Shown piece by piece: positions 19,817 through 27,619 of a stretch of DNA of 64,000 nucleotides. A model generated the notes under the pieces. That model saw nothing but the letters and a program-made list of their open reading frames with translations, did not search any database and was not told where the DNA came from. The stretch comes from Actinomycetota bacterium. Its GTDB lineage: Bacteria > Actinomycetota > Actinomycetes > Actinomycetales > Microbacteriaceae. Each line of letters opens with the position of its first letter. Position 1 is the stretch's first letter. A program made the position numbers and the translations under genes. The stretch is from assembly GCA_020160915.1 (NCBI GenBank), contig JAIUPK010000001.1:341645-405644 (forward strand). Reading direction: 5' to 3'.

Positions 19817-21649
19817 ATGGACGTAATCGAATCGGAGCCGGTCACACCGCTCGTCGTGACACTGCCGGGGCGTCCGGCCGAGTTGCACGCGGGCATCATC
19901 GCCGCATTCGCTCTGGGTCGTTCGACACCGCAGGAGCGGCATCCGCACCCCAGCACGACACTCCTGAAGTCTGGGCTCGACCGGCTCGCACTGCGACTCG
20001 GCGACGGTGAGAGCGTCTACGTCGACCGCACCGACCACCTCATCGTTCAGATGGCGACCCACCGCCCCCTCGCGGCCCGACGCCGCATGCAGTCCCTCAT
20101 CGGCGGGCTGGTTCGCTCGCCGCTCCTTGACGAAGACGGCCCAACCCACGTGGATGTCGGCTCCGCCTGGACTCGCCTGAGCGGCGAGATCTTCACCGAC
20201 GCCTCCCGCATGCGCGAGGTCTCCGACCAGGCCGACCAGTCACTGCGCAACCGGGACCTCGTACTGCGTTCGGGCGAGCGCGCGAAGGCCAGACGCAAGC
20301 CGGCCAAGGCGTTCATACCACTGCTCACAGTGCTCTCGATCGCACTGACCTTCGTTCTGCCGCTGGTGATCATGATGACCACCTATCTTGCTGGCGTGGA
20401 TATCTCGGGCTTCGTGTATCTCGGGCTCGTTGCCGTACTGCTGCTCATGTCGGCGACTCAACTCGCCGAGGGGTTCAGCGCCCTGATGAAGAATCCCCTG
20501 CCACCGCTCAGTGCAACGCCCGCGCCGCCAGCGACGGCCATCGTTGCCGCCTATCTGCCGAACGAGGCGGCCACGATCCTGGAGACCCTGCGCTCCGTGC
20601 TGTCGCAGAAGTATGATGGCGGCCTTCAGGTGATTCTCGCCTACAACTCGCCCGTAAGCCTTCCCGTGGAGGACGAACTCCGAGCCCTCGCGGCACAGGA
20701 ACCGCGACTCGAACTGCTGCGGGTCGCGTACAGCCGATCGAAGGCCGACAACGTCAACGCGGCGCTGGCCATCGTCACCGGCGAGTTCGTGGGTATCTTC
20801 GACGCCGACCACCACCCGATGGTCGGATCCTTCGAGCGAGCATGGCGCTGGTTCGCCGACGGCGCCGACGTCGTGCAGGGGCACTGCGTCGTGCGTAACG
20901 GCGACGAGTCTGGTATCGCCCGCCTTGTCGCGGTTGAGTTCGAGCAGATCTACGCCGTCAGCCACCCGGGGCGCCAGCGACTGCACCACTTCGGCATCTT
21001 CGGCGGCTCGAACGGCTACTGGCGCACCCAGCTTCTTCGCGAAACCCGCCTTCGCTCGCAGTTCCTCACCGAGGACATCGACTCGTCCATCCGCGCGGTG
21101 CGGATGGGGGCACGCATCGTCAACGACCCGGGCCTGATCAGTCGCGAGCTCGCGCCGGTGAACTTCCGCGCGCTGTGGAAGCAGCGGATGCGATGGGCCC
21201 AGGGATGGTTCGAGGTGAGCCTGCGCCACGGCCACTCCGCCATCTCGCCCAGCGGCCTGAGCCTGCGCCAGCGCTACGGCCTGTGGATGCTGCTGGGCTG
21301 GCGCGAACTCTTCCCCTGGATCGCCTCGCTGATGTGGCCGACCCTCGCGTTCTTCATCTGGCGCGACAACGGAATCGATCTGGCCAATGCTCCGCAGGTG
21401 TTCTGGCTCACGACGGCGTTCACGCTGACGACAGGCCCGATCCTGATCGCCTTCGCCTACAAGCTCGGCGCTCCGGAGATCCGCGAGCACACGTCATGGT
21501 GGTGGCAGTACGTCTTGGTCTCGGTGATCGCCTACTCGGAGTTGAAGAACATCATCGTGCGCGTGGCGCAGATCCGGCACATCCTCCGCCAGGACGAGTG
21601 GGTCGTGACCCCCCGGGGTCACGTGGATCGAACGTCGACCCGCGCCTAA
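19817..21649 (+). CDS. Membrane glycosyltransferase family 2 with unusual N-terminal domain
   Basis: A 610-residue cellulose-synthase-like GT2. Two membrane helices at about 166-225 precede the catalytic domain. Its motifs are DNVNAAL, DADHH at 329-333 (UDP-sugar/metal site), the catalytic TED near 418-420 and QRMRW at 456-460. Three further hydrophobic segments close the protein. The first 150 residues form a separate cytoplasmic domain whose pattern (LGDGESVYVDRTDHLIV, then SRMREVSDQADQSLRNRD) loosely recalls a degenerate GGDEF domain; that is a tentative reading. The product is unknown, perhaps a beta-glycan. The ATG follows a strong ribosome site. It converges on the SOUL gene with a 4-bp overlap. 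Confidence 0.85.
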   Translation: MDVIESEPVTPLVVTLPGRPAELHAGIIAAFALGRSTPQERHPHPSTTLLKSGLDRLALRLGDGESVYVDRTDHLIVQMATHRPLAARRRMQSLIGGLVRSPLLDEDGPTHVDVGSAWTRLSGEIFTDASRMREVSDQADQSLRNRDLVLRSGERAKARRKPAKAFIPLLTVLSIALTFVLPLVIMMTTYLAGVDISGFVYLGLVAVLLLMSATQLAEGFSALMKNPLPPLSATPAPPATAIVAAYLPNEAATILETLRSVLSQKYDGGLQVILAYNSPVSLPVEDELRALAAQEPRLELLRVAYSRSKADNVNAALAIVTGEFVGIFDADHHPMVGSFERAWRWFADGADVVQGHCVVRNGDESGIARLVAVEFEQIYAVSHPGRQRLHHFGIFGGSNGYWRTQLLRETRLRSQFLTEDIDSSIRAVRMGARIVNDPGLISRELAPVNFRALWKQRMRWAQGWFEVSLRHGHSAISPSGLSLRQRYGLWMLLGWRELFPWIASLMWPTLAFFIWRDNGIDLANAPQVFWLTTAFTLTTGPILIAFAYKLGAPEIREHTSWWWQYVLVSVIAYSELKNIIVRVAQIRHILRQDEWVVTPRGHVDRTSTRA

Positions 21650-22158
21650 TCGGCCAACCTGACGAGCGCCTCGTTGCGCTTGAGGAAGCCCGGCTTCCAC
21701 GGCGGATCGTAGCGCGCGAAGTACACGTCGCCGTCGGGCGTGAGGCCCTCGCGAGCGAGCGCCGCGAGGAGGTCAGCCGCATTGTCCTCGTAGCGCGGCG
21801 TCGACGAGCCGCCGCTGAACCTGCGCGCCGCGACGAGACCGCCCGCCACGGTGCGTGAGCGCACGGCGGAGTTCGTCGGGGTGGGTACTGAGGCGGCATC
21901 CATCGTCTCGGGCATGACGAAGCTGACCGTCTGACCGCCCGCGGGCCGCGGGCTCTGGATGACCGGGGCCGTCATGGCGATCTGCTGGCGGGCCGCATTG
22001 TTGCCGCTGATGAACCCGATGAGGGGCCGGAAGCCCCGGTTGCCGGCCTCGAAGAATGAGCCATCGACGTCGACCTCGACGAGTTGGTGGTCGGGATAGC
22101 GACGAACCTCGAAGCCGTCGTAGCTGCGCTCGACGGTGTACGGCTGCACTTCGGTCAT
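21646..22158 (-). CDS. SOUL-family heme-binding protein
   Basis: A 170-residue protein of the SOUL/HBP family, recognised from the N-terminal pattern EVRRYPDHQLVEV, the central FRPLIGFISGNN and the family hallmark IAMTAPVI, followed by the C-terminal PPWKPGFLKRNE typical of bacterial members. These proteins bind heme or tetrapyrroles in vitro; bacterial roles are unsettled. The ATG at 22158 gives the usual N-terminus. The stop overlaps that of the convergent glycosyltransferase gene by 4 bp. It lies 17 bp downstream of a Lon-N domain gene on the same strand. Confidence 0.9.
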   Translation of the reverse strand: MTEVQPYTVERSYDGFEVRRYPDHQLVEVDVDGSFFEAGNRGFRPLIGFISGNNAARQQIAMTAPVIQSPRPAGGQTVSFVMPETMDAASVPTPTNSAVRSRTVAGGLVAARRFSGGSSTPRYEDNAADLLAALAREGLTPDGDVYFARYDPPWKPGFLKRNEALVRLAD

Positions 22159-22175
22159 GGCCGCAGTGTACGTCG

Positions 22176-22808
22176 TCAGCCCGGGAATTCCTCGTCGTCG
22201 GCCCACGGTGCTCGCAGGGTGAGCTCCACCTCCACCGCGAACTCGATGATGTTCTCCAGAAGCTGCTGGAGGCTGCCCGATCTGAGCAGCGTCACCTGGT
22301 CCAAGGGTCCGAAGGGCGCGATTGCTGCGAGCTGCCAGGCGGCCGCGACGGGATCGTCGGCGAGCGTTATGTCGGCCGGCCAGGTCTGGTCGGCGAACTC
22401 GCTGGCCAGCGCGATGATGCGGCGCACCGACTCCTCGGCACGATCCCGCAGCGGTTGGAGGTCGTCAGTCCAGACGAGCTCGGGCATCTCGGTGACCGAT
22501 GCTCGCGGGTAGGGGTCGTCGTCGAGCCACTGGTCGACCTCCACCCGACGCCCGCCCTCCGCAACCAGCACGACGAAGCCCTCGGTCGCATCCATCTGGG
22601 TGATCTTGGCGACCGTGGCGACGGGGAAGCGCTGCTCGCCGCCGCCGACCTCCTGGCCGCGCTCGATGAGTGCAACCCCGAATTCGGATGGCTCGTCCTG
22701 CAGAATCTGCGACAGCATGATGAGGTAGCGGTCCTCGAAGACCTTCAGCAGCAGCGGCATGTGCGGGAACAGCACCGAACCGAGCGGGAACATCGCGATG
22801 TCGGTCAC
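22176..22808 (-). CDS. Lon N-terminal-type substrate-binding domain protein
   Basis: A protein of about 210 residues consisting of a stand-alone Lon N-terminal (PUA-like) domain: MFPLGSVLFPHMPLLLKVFEDRY, then a conserved GVALIERGQEVGGGE block, and a helical tail. No ATPase or protease domain follows. Such proteins are common in actinobacteria and are thought to bind unfolded substrates; their role is not established. GTG at 22808 is preferred, with ATG at 22793 possible. It is divergent from a small secreted-protein gene. Confidence 0.85.
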   Translation of the reverse strand: MTDIAMFPLGSVLFPHMPLLLKVFEDRYLIMLSQILQDEPSEFGVALIERGQEVGGGEQRFPVATVAKITQMDATEGFVVLVAEGGRRVEVDQWLDDDPYPRASVTEMPELVWTDDLQPLRDRAEESVRRIIALASEFADQTWPADITLADDPVAAAWQLAAIAPFGPLDQVTLLRSGSLQQLLENIIEFAVEVELTLRAPWADDEEFPG

Positions 22809-22853
22809 GGTGTCCAGTATTGTCGCAGGGTGGGCAGGAGACGAGGCAGGCAC

Positions 22854-23201
22854 GTGGCGACACGGGCCAAGTCCCGCAGATGGCTTCCGATCGCGGGGAT
22901 CGCCGCCGCATCCCTGATCGTCGTAGGCGCTTTTGCCGGCCCGTCACTGTTCGCCTCCGCAGGTCAGACACCCGCCGCCGAGGTGACCCGCAGCGCGCCG
23001 CAGTTCGCCAAGGGCTCCGCGCAGGCGCCTGCGAAACAGCCGGCGAGCGCGGCGACATCGGGCACGGTCACCCCCGAGACTCCGGCTGGTGGCTCCAGCT
23101 CGGTCTTCGTGCCGCTGCCGTGTCCTGACGGCTCGACCCCGGTCGATTCGGCCGACGCGGCGCTGCCGTGCGAGACGCCCTCGGGATATCCCGGCGGCTG
23201 A
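22854..23201 (+). CDS. Small exported or membrane-anchored protein, unknown function
   Basis: A 115-residue protein starting at GTG 22854 after a purine-rich AGGAGACGAGG. A basic N-terminus (ATRAKSRRW) leads into one hydrophobic segment at about residues 10-30, then a low-complexity Ala/Pro/Ser/Thr-rich tail with two cysteines near the C-terminus (LPCPDG and LPCETPSG). This looks like a signal anchor with an extended extracellular tail. I do not recognise a family. Confidence 0.65.
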   Translation: MATRAKSRRWLPIAGIAAASLIVVGAFAGPSLFASAGQTPAAEVTRSAPQFAKGSAQAPAKQPASAATSGTVTPETPAGGSSSVFVPLPCPDGSTPVDSADAALPCETPSGYPGG

Positions 23202-23269
23202 TCCCGTCCCCGCGTCACGAGAGCCCGCCAGCGTCGATATGCTCGTGGCAACAAGTCTTGGAGGGCATC

Positions 23270-24040
23270 ATGGCGAAGAGTGACAAGAAGGTCGTGCGGG
23301 TCGAATCCACGCCGGCGAGCAAGGCCGAAGAGGCGCGCGAGTCGAACTGGAAGCCGACCCCCGAAGCAAAGAGCAAGGCGATCGGATTCCGCGTGATCGC
23401 CGGCGTGCTCTGGCTGCTCGCGATCGGCACCGAGGCTTTCGCCATCTTCTGGGTGCTGCGCCAGAATCCGGTCAACCTGATTCTGCTGATCGTGCTTCTC
23501 GTCGTGATCGGCGCTCTGGCAGTCGGTGGCTCCCTGCTGTGGAAGCAGGCCAACCGCCTCGACCCCGCCTCGCGCAACGACAAGGTGCGATTCTTCGTTC
23601 AGAACCAGCTCGGCGCGATCATCACGATCATCGCCTTCCTGCCGCTGATCATCATGATCTTCCTCAACAAGGACATGGACGGAAAGCAGAAGGGCATCGC
23701 CGGCGCGATCGGAATCGTGCTCCTTCTCGTCGCCGGATACTTCGGAACCTCGATCAACCCGCCGTCGACCGAGCAGTACACCGCTGAGACCCAGCAGGTC
23801 GTCGAGATCACCGGACAGAACCTCGTGTTCTGGACCAAGTCGGGCAACGTGTTCCACCTCTGCCAGGATGCCTCGGCCGTCAACCTCGACTCCGCTGACA
23901 ACACCATCTACTCCGGAACAGTCGCCGAGGCCCACGCCGCGGGCAAGCCGCGCCTCACGCTGCAGGTCGAGCAGGAGAAGAAGCAGTGCGGTTTCGACAC
24001 CGCCGCTGAAGTGACGCCGGAGCCGACCCCCACGCCCTAG
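23270..24040 (+). CDS. Four-helix actinobacterial membrane protein, unknown function
   Basis: A 256-residue protein with a charged N-terminus of about 40 residues, four hydrophobic segments (roughly 42-65, 68-92, 118-142 and 145-165) and a soluble C-terminal domain of about 85 residues that holds two cysteines (HLCQDASA, KQCGFDT). The segment FRVIAGVLWLLAIGTEAFAI and the block around NDKVRFFVQNQLGAI are conserved in Microbacteriaceae homologues as I remember them, without an assigned function. The ATG at 23270 has TTGGAGGG upstream. Confidence 0.75.
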   Translation: MAKSDKKVVRVESTPASKAEEARESNWKPTPEAKSKAIGFRVIAGVLWLLAIGTEAFAIFWVLRQNPVNLILLIVLLVVIGALAVGGSLLWKQANRLDPASRNDKVRFFVQNQLGAIITIIAFLPLIIMIFLNKDMDGKQKGIAGAIGIVLLLVAGYFGTSINPPSTEQYTAETQQVVEITGQNLVFWTKSGNVFHLCQDASAVNLDSADNTIYSGTVAEAHAAGKPRLTLQVEQEKKQCGFDTAAEVTPEPTPTP

Positions 24041-24059
24041 CGCTTGGTGAGTCGCGCGA

Positions 24060-24485
24060 TCAGCCGAACGCGCCGAGGATCAGCCCAGCGACGGTGAGCG
24101 ACACCACGTCGCCGCCGACCTCGATGATCCACACCCGCAGTCCCTGTCCGCCGAAGAGCCGGTGTGAGAGCGAGCTCGCTGCGGCAATGCCGACGCCCAG
24201 CAGCAAGCCGGTGAGCGCACCGCCGAGCGGTCCGACCGGCCCGGCCGCCGCGCTCACGAAGTGGATCACAATGGCCGTTGCAATGACCTGAACGAGTGCG
24301 CCAACGGCCGTGAGGCCGAAGGTCAGAGCCATGCCGTGCGCGTTGGGTGACTTCTGCGGATCGCTGCCCATCGCCTTCACCCACAGCGGGTAGAAGGTCT
24401 TCGGTGCGAACCAGATCGCTCCGATCACGAAGAACGCCACGAAGGCGACGAGGATGGCCAGCCAATTCAGTTCAGAGAGGATCAT
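24060..24485 (-). CDS. DUF1761 membrane protein
   Basis: A 141-residue protein with four predicted membrane helices. The N-terminal pattern NWLAILVAFVAFFVIGAIWF followed by a short loop with FYPLW matches DUF1761, a family of small membrane proteins of unknown function. It is convergent with the preceding membrane-protein gene. No operon partner is clear; the downstream cupin gene is on the same strand with a 53-bp gap. Confidence 0.8.
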   Translation of the reverse strand: MILSELNWLAILVAFVAFFVIGAIWFAPKTFYPLWVKAMGSDPQKSPNAHGMALTFGLTAVGALVQVIATAIVIHFVSAAAGPVGPLGGALTGLLLGVGIAAASSLSHRLFGGQGLRVWIIEVGGDVVSLTVAGLILGAFG

Positions 24486-24538
24486 GCCGGTGAGCCTAGT
24501 GAACTACCGCGCGCGAGCGCACCCCACGGCGCGGGCTG

Positions 24539-24967
24539 CTACCAGGGCGACGGGCGGTCGAAGTCGGGGGACGCGTCATCCGGGATCGCCTGCACCGGCT
24601 CACCGCCCGCGCGGATGCACAGCCACCGCAACCCCTCGGCGCTCTCCGGCAGGCAGCGCCAGGTGCGCCAGACGCCCTGACCGACACGGATGACCGTGCC
24701 CGGCCCGACATCGACGATGTCGTCGTCGAGGCCCATCTGTCCGCGCCCCTCGAGGAACACGTAGAGCTCCTCGATGCGGGAGTGGGCGTGCCAGTACCCG
24801 GCCTGCTCCCCCGGTTCGTAGGAGTTCGCGGTCATGCCGATGAACTGGGTCTGCAACTCGTGGTCGACGACGCGGCGTCCGTCACGCGAGGTGCGGGGGC
24901 GGAAGCCGCCGAAGTGCGCGCGCCAGTCGTCGAGCGCGCCTATCTCGAGAATCTCGTAGTCGCTCAT
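24539..24967 (-). CDS. Single-domain cupin protein
   Basis: A 142-residue cupin. The first cupin motif is seen around YWHAHSRIEELYVFLEGRG and the second around VGPGTVIRVGQGVWRTWR. The metal-ligand pattern is HxHxxxxE (His, His, Glu) in motif 1; the usual histidine in motif 2 is replaced, so metal binding may be altered. Small cupins include isomerases, dioxygenases and sugar-binding sensors, so the activity is open. Confidence 0.8.
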   Translation of the reverse strand: MSDYEILEIGALDDWRAHFGGFRPRTSRDGRRVVDHELQTQFIGMTANSYEPGEQAGYWHAHSRIEELYVFLEGRGQMGLDDDIVDVGPGTVIRVGQGVWRTWRCLPESAEGLRWLCIRAGGEPVQAIPDDASPDFDRPSPW

Positions 24968-25000
24968 GCGGCCAGACTAGCGAGCCGTGACGGCGCACCG

Positions 25001-25369
25001 TCAGCGGCACCAGCCCTGGAGTCGTGCGGCCGACTCGCGATAGTCCATCGCCCCGGTGGACACCGCGATGACGAGGTCGTACGCGGCATCGTCGGGAGCC
25101 TCGAGCTGGATGCCGTTGAGCGCGTAGAAGACGTAGGTTGCGAGCCAGCCCAGACGCTTGTTGCCGTCGATGAGCGCATGGTTGCGGGTGAGGGACTCGA
25201 GGAGAACAGCCGCCTTCTCGTGGATGCCGGGGTACGCGTCGCGCCCGTACAGACTGGTCTGGGGGCGCTTCGCCGCGGCATCCAGGAGGCCCAGATCTCG
25301 TAGCGCCGGAACGCCGAGATCAGCGGTGAGCGCCAGGAGGTCTTCGAGAGTGAGGAACTCCACCGTCAC
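25001..25369 (-). CDS. doc: Doc-type toxin (Fic/Doc fold)
   Basis: A 122-residue protein whose Fic-type motif HALIDGNKR (residues 64-72) matches the Doc consensus HxFxDGNKR with Leu for Phe. Doc toxins phosphorylate EF-Tu and stop translation. Length and the C-terminal helix fit the Doc subfamily, not the larger Fic AMP-transferases. It overlaps the upstream antitoxin gene by 4 bp, the classic coupled layout of a type II toxin-antitoxin pair. Confidence 0.9.
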   Translation of the reverse strand: MTVEFLTLEDLLALTADLGVPALRDLGLLDAAAKRPQTSLYGRDAYPGIHEKAAVLLESLTRNHALIDGNKRLGWLATYVFYALNGIQLEAPDDAAYDLVIAVSTGAMDYRESAARLQGWCR

Positions 25370-25569
25370 TGTGCGAGACGGTCGAGCAGTGCCGCGTAGC
25401 GCTCACGGCCGAGGGCGGACAACTCGGACACGCGCTCGGTGCGCACGTGCCGGGCGGCGGCCTCCGTGATCGCGCGAGTGGTCGCCTCCTGCTTGCTGAT
25501 TCCCTGAGCCTCGGCGAGGAGAGCGAGGGCGCGTTCCTGCTCCTCGGTCAGTCTCAGAGTCATTGCCAT
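25366..25569 (-). CDS. Ribbon-helix-helix antitoxin paired with Doc toxin
   Basis: A 67-residue protein with an N-terminal ribbon-helix-helix (MTLRLTEEQERALALLAE, then SKQEATTRAITEAAARH) and a charged tail that would neutralise Doc. Antitoxins of this type (CopG/RHH-like) repress their own promoter. The direct repeat TGGTATCA at 25578-25596, just upstream of the ATG, is a plausible operator. Confidence 0.85.
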   Translation of the reverse strand: MAMTLRLTEEQERALALLAEAQGISKQEATTRAITEAAARHVRTERVSELSALGRERYAALLDRLAQ

Positions 25570-25577
25570 GAAGGCGA

Positions 25578-25596
25578 TGGTATCACTGTGGTATCA
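25578..25596. promoter_or_regulatory. Candidate operator of the RHH/Doc module
   Basis: Two copies of TGGTATCA start at 25578 and 25589, 11 bp apart (one helical turn), 9 bp before the antitoxin start. Ribbon-helix-helix antitoxins usually bind short repeats with this kind of spacing. Binding is inferred. Confidence 0.5.
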
Positions 25597-25700
25597 GTTG
25601 TTCGACGGAACTCGACCACGTCGTCGCCCACATCTTCTGGAGGCCACCATGTGAGGCCGCCGCAGAGCACGGCGGGCATGAGTCTGGGTTCGGCCCTGAA
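25594..25700 (-). pseudogene. Decayed 3' fragment of a DUF6188-like gene
   Basis: About 90 bp closely resemble the 3' end of the intact gene at 26791-27234. The translated core GLTWWPPEDVGDDVVEFR parallels GLTWWLPEGVDGDVVEFR there. A 1-bp deletion near the end shifts the frame, and nothing of the N-terminal two thirds is recognisable. The similarity begins exactly where the toxin-antitoxin operator ends, suggesting a recombination junction. Confidence 0.65.
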
Positions 25701-25715
25701 GAAATCGAGGGCGGG

Positions 25716-26594
25716 TCAGGGCGTTCCGGCTTGAAGGCGACCCAAACGCTTCGCCATGAACTCGGCATAGGTCGCCACTTGTTCCTCAACAGTGCGCCCG
25801 TCGGTGAGCACTCGCACCTGAACGACGAGATTGCCGCGCTGCAGCTCCCAGACGTACGCGCGCCAGCGAGGCCCGGGATCTCCCTCGCGCACCCACCCCA
25901 CCGCAGTAACCTCTCCGGGTACGTCGATCGCAGCCTGCGCCGTGATCTGCAACAGGCTCGTGTCGAGGCCGCCCGCTGCGGGTACATTCAGGTCCTGCCA
26001 CGGGCACGCGGCAACTCGCTGGTGGATGTCACTCATGAACGCACTAGCGGCGTCCGTTGTCGCGAAGACACGGGCCGAGATGTCAGTCATCTCGCCCCCT
26101 GTCTCCCACGTCTGAACCCAGCTGATCGGATCTTCAGATGAACTGTCTGGGCCCACGGGGATGTAGGGCGCATTCACCGGTACGAACGAACATTCCTCGT
26201 CGCCGTCCACTGAGAGCCACTGTTCCCCTACGCGCGGTGCCACCTCAGATACGGTGCTCGGGCCGATCTCCCCCACGGCGTACAGCTCGTCTTTGATCGA
26301 CAGCGGGGACACGTCGTCTGCCGAGACCGCCATGAGCTTCGCCGCGTCAATGGTGAAGCATGCTTCAGGGCATGCCAGTGGCGTCTCGGCCGCTGGCTGT
26401 TGCAGAGGGCCGCTGATGAACGGTTGGTCCGGACTCGTCTCGCTCACGCTATGCCGCGCGTACGCGAAGAATCCCACAACCGTCATGACCGGGATGATGA
26501 GGATGACGACCACCCCGAGCGCGATCAACGTCCACGCCCACCACGGCAAGCCACGTCGTTTGGTTGGCGAGGGAGTCGAGCTTGCCTCAGTCAT
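25716..26594 (-). CDS. Single-pass membrane protein with extracellular domain, unknown function
   Basis: A 292-residue protein. The ATG at 26594 is chosen because it directly precedes a short Lys/Arg-rich cytoplasmic start (TEASSTPSPTKRR) and one membrane helix at about 18-42; the longer open frame is noise. The extracellular part of about 240 residues contains four cysteines and a pattern (AASAFMSDIHQRVAACPW near the middle) reminiscent of PknH-like sensor domains. It lies in an accessory patch between a decayed and an intact DUF6188-like gene. Function is unknown. Confidence 0.65.
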   Translation of the reverse strand: MTEASSTPSPTKRRGLPWWAWTLIALGVVVILIIPVMTVVGFFAYARHSVSETSPDQPFISGPLQQPAAETPLACPEACFTIDAAKLMAVSADDVSPLSIKDELYAVGEIGPSTVSEVAPRVGEQWLSVDGDEECSFVPVNAPYIPVGPDSSSEDPISWVQTWETGGEMTDISARVFATTDAASAFMSDIHQRVAACPWQDLNVPAAGGLDTSLLQITAQAAIDVPGEVTAVGWVREGDPGPRWRAYVWELQRGNLVVQVRVLTDGRTVEEQVATYAEFMAKRLGRLQAGTP

Positions 26595-26790
26595 GTCACT
26601 ATCTTGCTTCACTGCAAGCGGGCCTGGGCGGCTCACCAATAACGATGTCGTAAAGGGTCGGACCGCGTCTCTAGCCGCCCACTCGGGTCGTAGTCGCCAA
26701 CGAGAAGGCAAAGGGCGTGGTCGCGGACAGACTGCGCCCGGAGTCGGAGGGTACTTCCTGGAAACCACCCATGGGCGCAGGTATGGCGAT

Positions 26791-27234
26791 TCAGTTGTTG
26801 AAGCGGAACTCCACCACGTCGCCGTCCACACCTTCTGGAAGCCACCATGTGAGGCCGCCGCCGGGCATGGAGACGAACTTCCACCCGCCGTCGACATCCA
26901 AGGTAAACGCCTCCCAAGGATCATCAGACGAGGCAACCGAAAGCGTCGCGCCACCTGAGAAGTTCACCCTCAGTGCACCCGACGGCCGGATGGTTGCCGA
27001 TACTAGTGCGAGTTGGTGAAGCGCCACGACCTCTGACGCGTTGCTCGGCGAGCCCGGCTCAATCGGAACCGCTCGATCGCTGATAGTGACCTCAAATGAC
27101 TTTTCGACACGAAGAACGATGTGCTCCGTGATGATGGACACTCCGTAATCGAATGACGTCTGCCAGACCGCCTCATCCGAGAACTGAAGCGACCAGCCGT
27201 CGCTGTCGTGCTTGACACTCATTGACGCGATCAT
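26791..27234 (-). CDS. DUF6188-like protein ending in a copy of the YchF C-terminus
   Basis: A 147-residue soluble protein. The middle (LRVEKSF, a GALRVNFSGGATLSV strand pair, then DPWEAFTLDVDGGWKFVSMPGGGLTWW) fits my memory of DUF6188, a family often met near immunity-like genes. Its last ten residues, GDVVEFRFNN, are identical to the last ten of YchF, and the DNA is identical over 35 bp at 26793-26827 and 27622-27656. The ATG overlaps the stop of the gene upstream by 4 bp, so both are probably translated together. Confidence 0.7.
   Translation of the reverse strand: MIASMSVKHDSDGWSLQFSDEAVWQTSFDYGVSIITEHIVLRVEKSFEVTISDRAVPIEPGSPSNASEVVALHQLALVSATIRPSGALRVNFSGGATLSVASSDDPWEAFTLDVDGGWKFVSMPGGGLTWWLPEGVDGDVVEFRFNN
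26793..26827. repeat. Copy of the ychF 3' end, 35-bp direct repeat
   Basis: Identical base for base to 27622-27656. Together with the diverged copy at 25596-25630 it makes three ychF 3'-end-like sequences in 2 kb. Confidence 0.9.
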
Positions 27235-27581
27235 GGCTTTTCGAATCGGAACTCAAGGCCCAGAGGCTCCTCGCCCCACCATGGCTCCGTCACGACGACC
27301 TCGACTCGACCGGCAAGGGCTGCCCGAGTCTCGGCAAGTAGCCGTACGCCGTGAGCCAACCACTCGGGGTCACCATCGGAATCCACGCGTGGAATTCTCG
27401 CCTCTTCGTATAGGGCGCTCCACGACGTGAGTTCTACGACAAGCGAGTCAGGCAGATTCAGTGACGCAAGGTCAACAGCGACCCCACCACCGCCCGTGCG
27501 CAACCAGAGAGGCCCTTGCCCATAGTCCGGCCACCACTCAAAGACGTCTCGGTTTCGTCCCACCTGCGCAAGATACCGCAT
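27231..27581 (-). CDS. Small acidic protein in DUF6188 cassette, unknown function
   Basis: A 116-residue soluble protein, rich in Trp and Glu (VFEWWPDYGQGPLWLRTGGG near the N-terminus; TEPWWGEEPLGLEFRFE at the C-terminus). It is flanked by the two perfect 35-bp repeats and coupled to the DUF6188-like gene by a 4-bp overlap. Its size, acidity and setting resemble immunity-type proteins, but I recognise no family and no toxin gene is nearby. Confidence 0.6.
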   Translation of the reverse strand: MRYLAQVGRNRDVFEWWPDYGQGPLWLRTGGGGVAVDLASLNLPDSLVVELTSWSALYEEARIPRVDSDGDPEWLAHGVRLLAETRAALAGRVEVVVTEPWWGEEPLGLEFRFEKP

Positions 27582-27619
27582 CGCCGAACGCGCGGTGAAA
27601 GCGCCCGCTTTTGAGATCT

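Noticed and set aside
19753-20010. Small open frame with a GGAG upstream, overlapping the glycosyltransferase start
   Set aside because: Composition is Arg/Ser shadow-like and most of it lies inside the glycosyltransferase gene in another frame. A short leader peptide cannot be excluded.
25583-25987. Open frame spanning the DUF6188 remnant and the end of the next gene
   Set aside because: It is in a different frame from the remnant similarity, has no start signal and is low-complexity.
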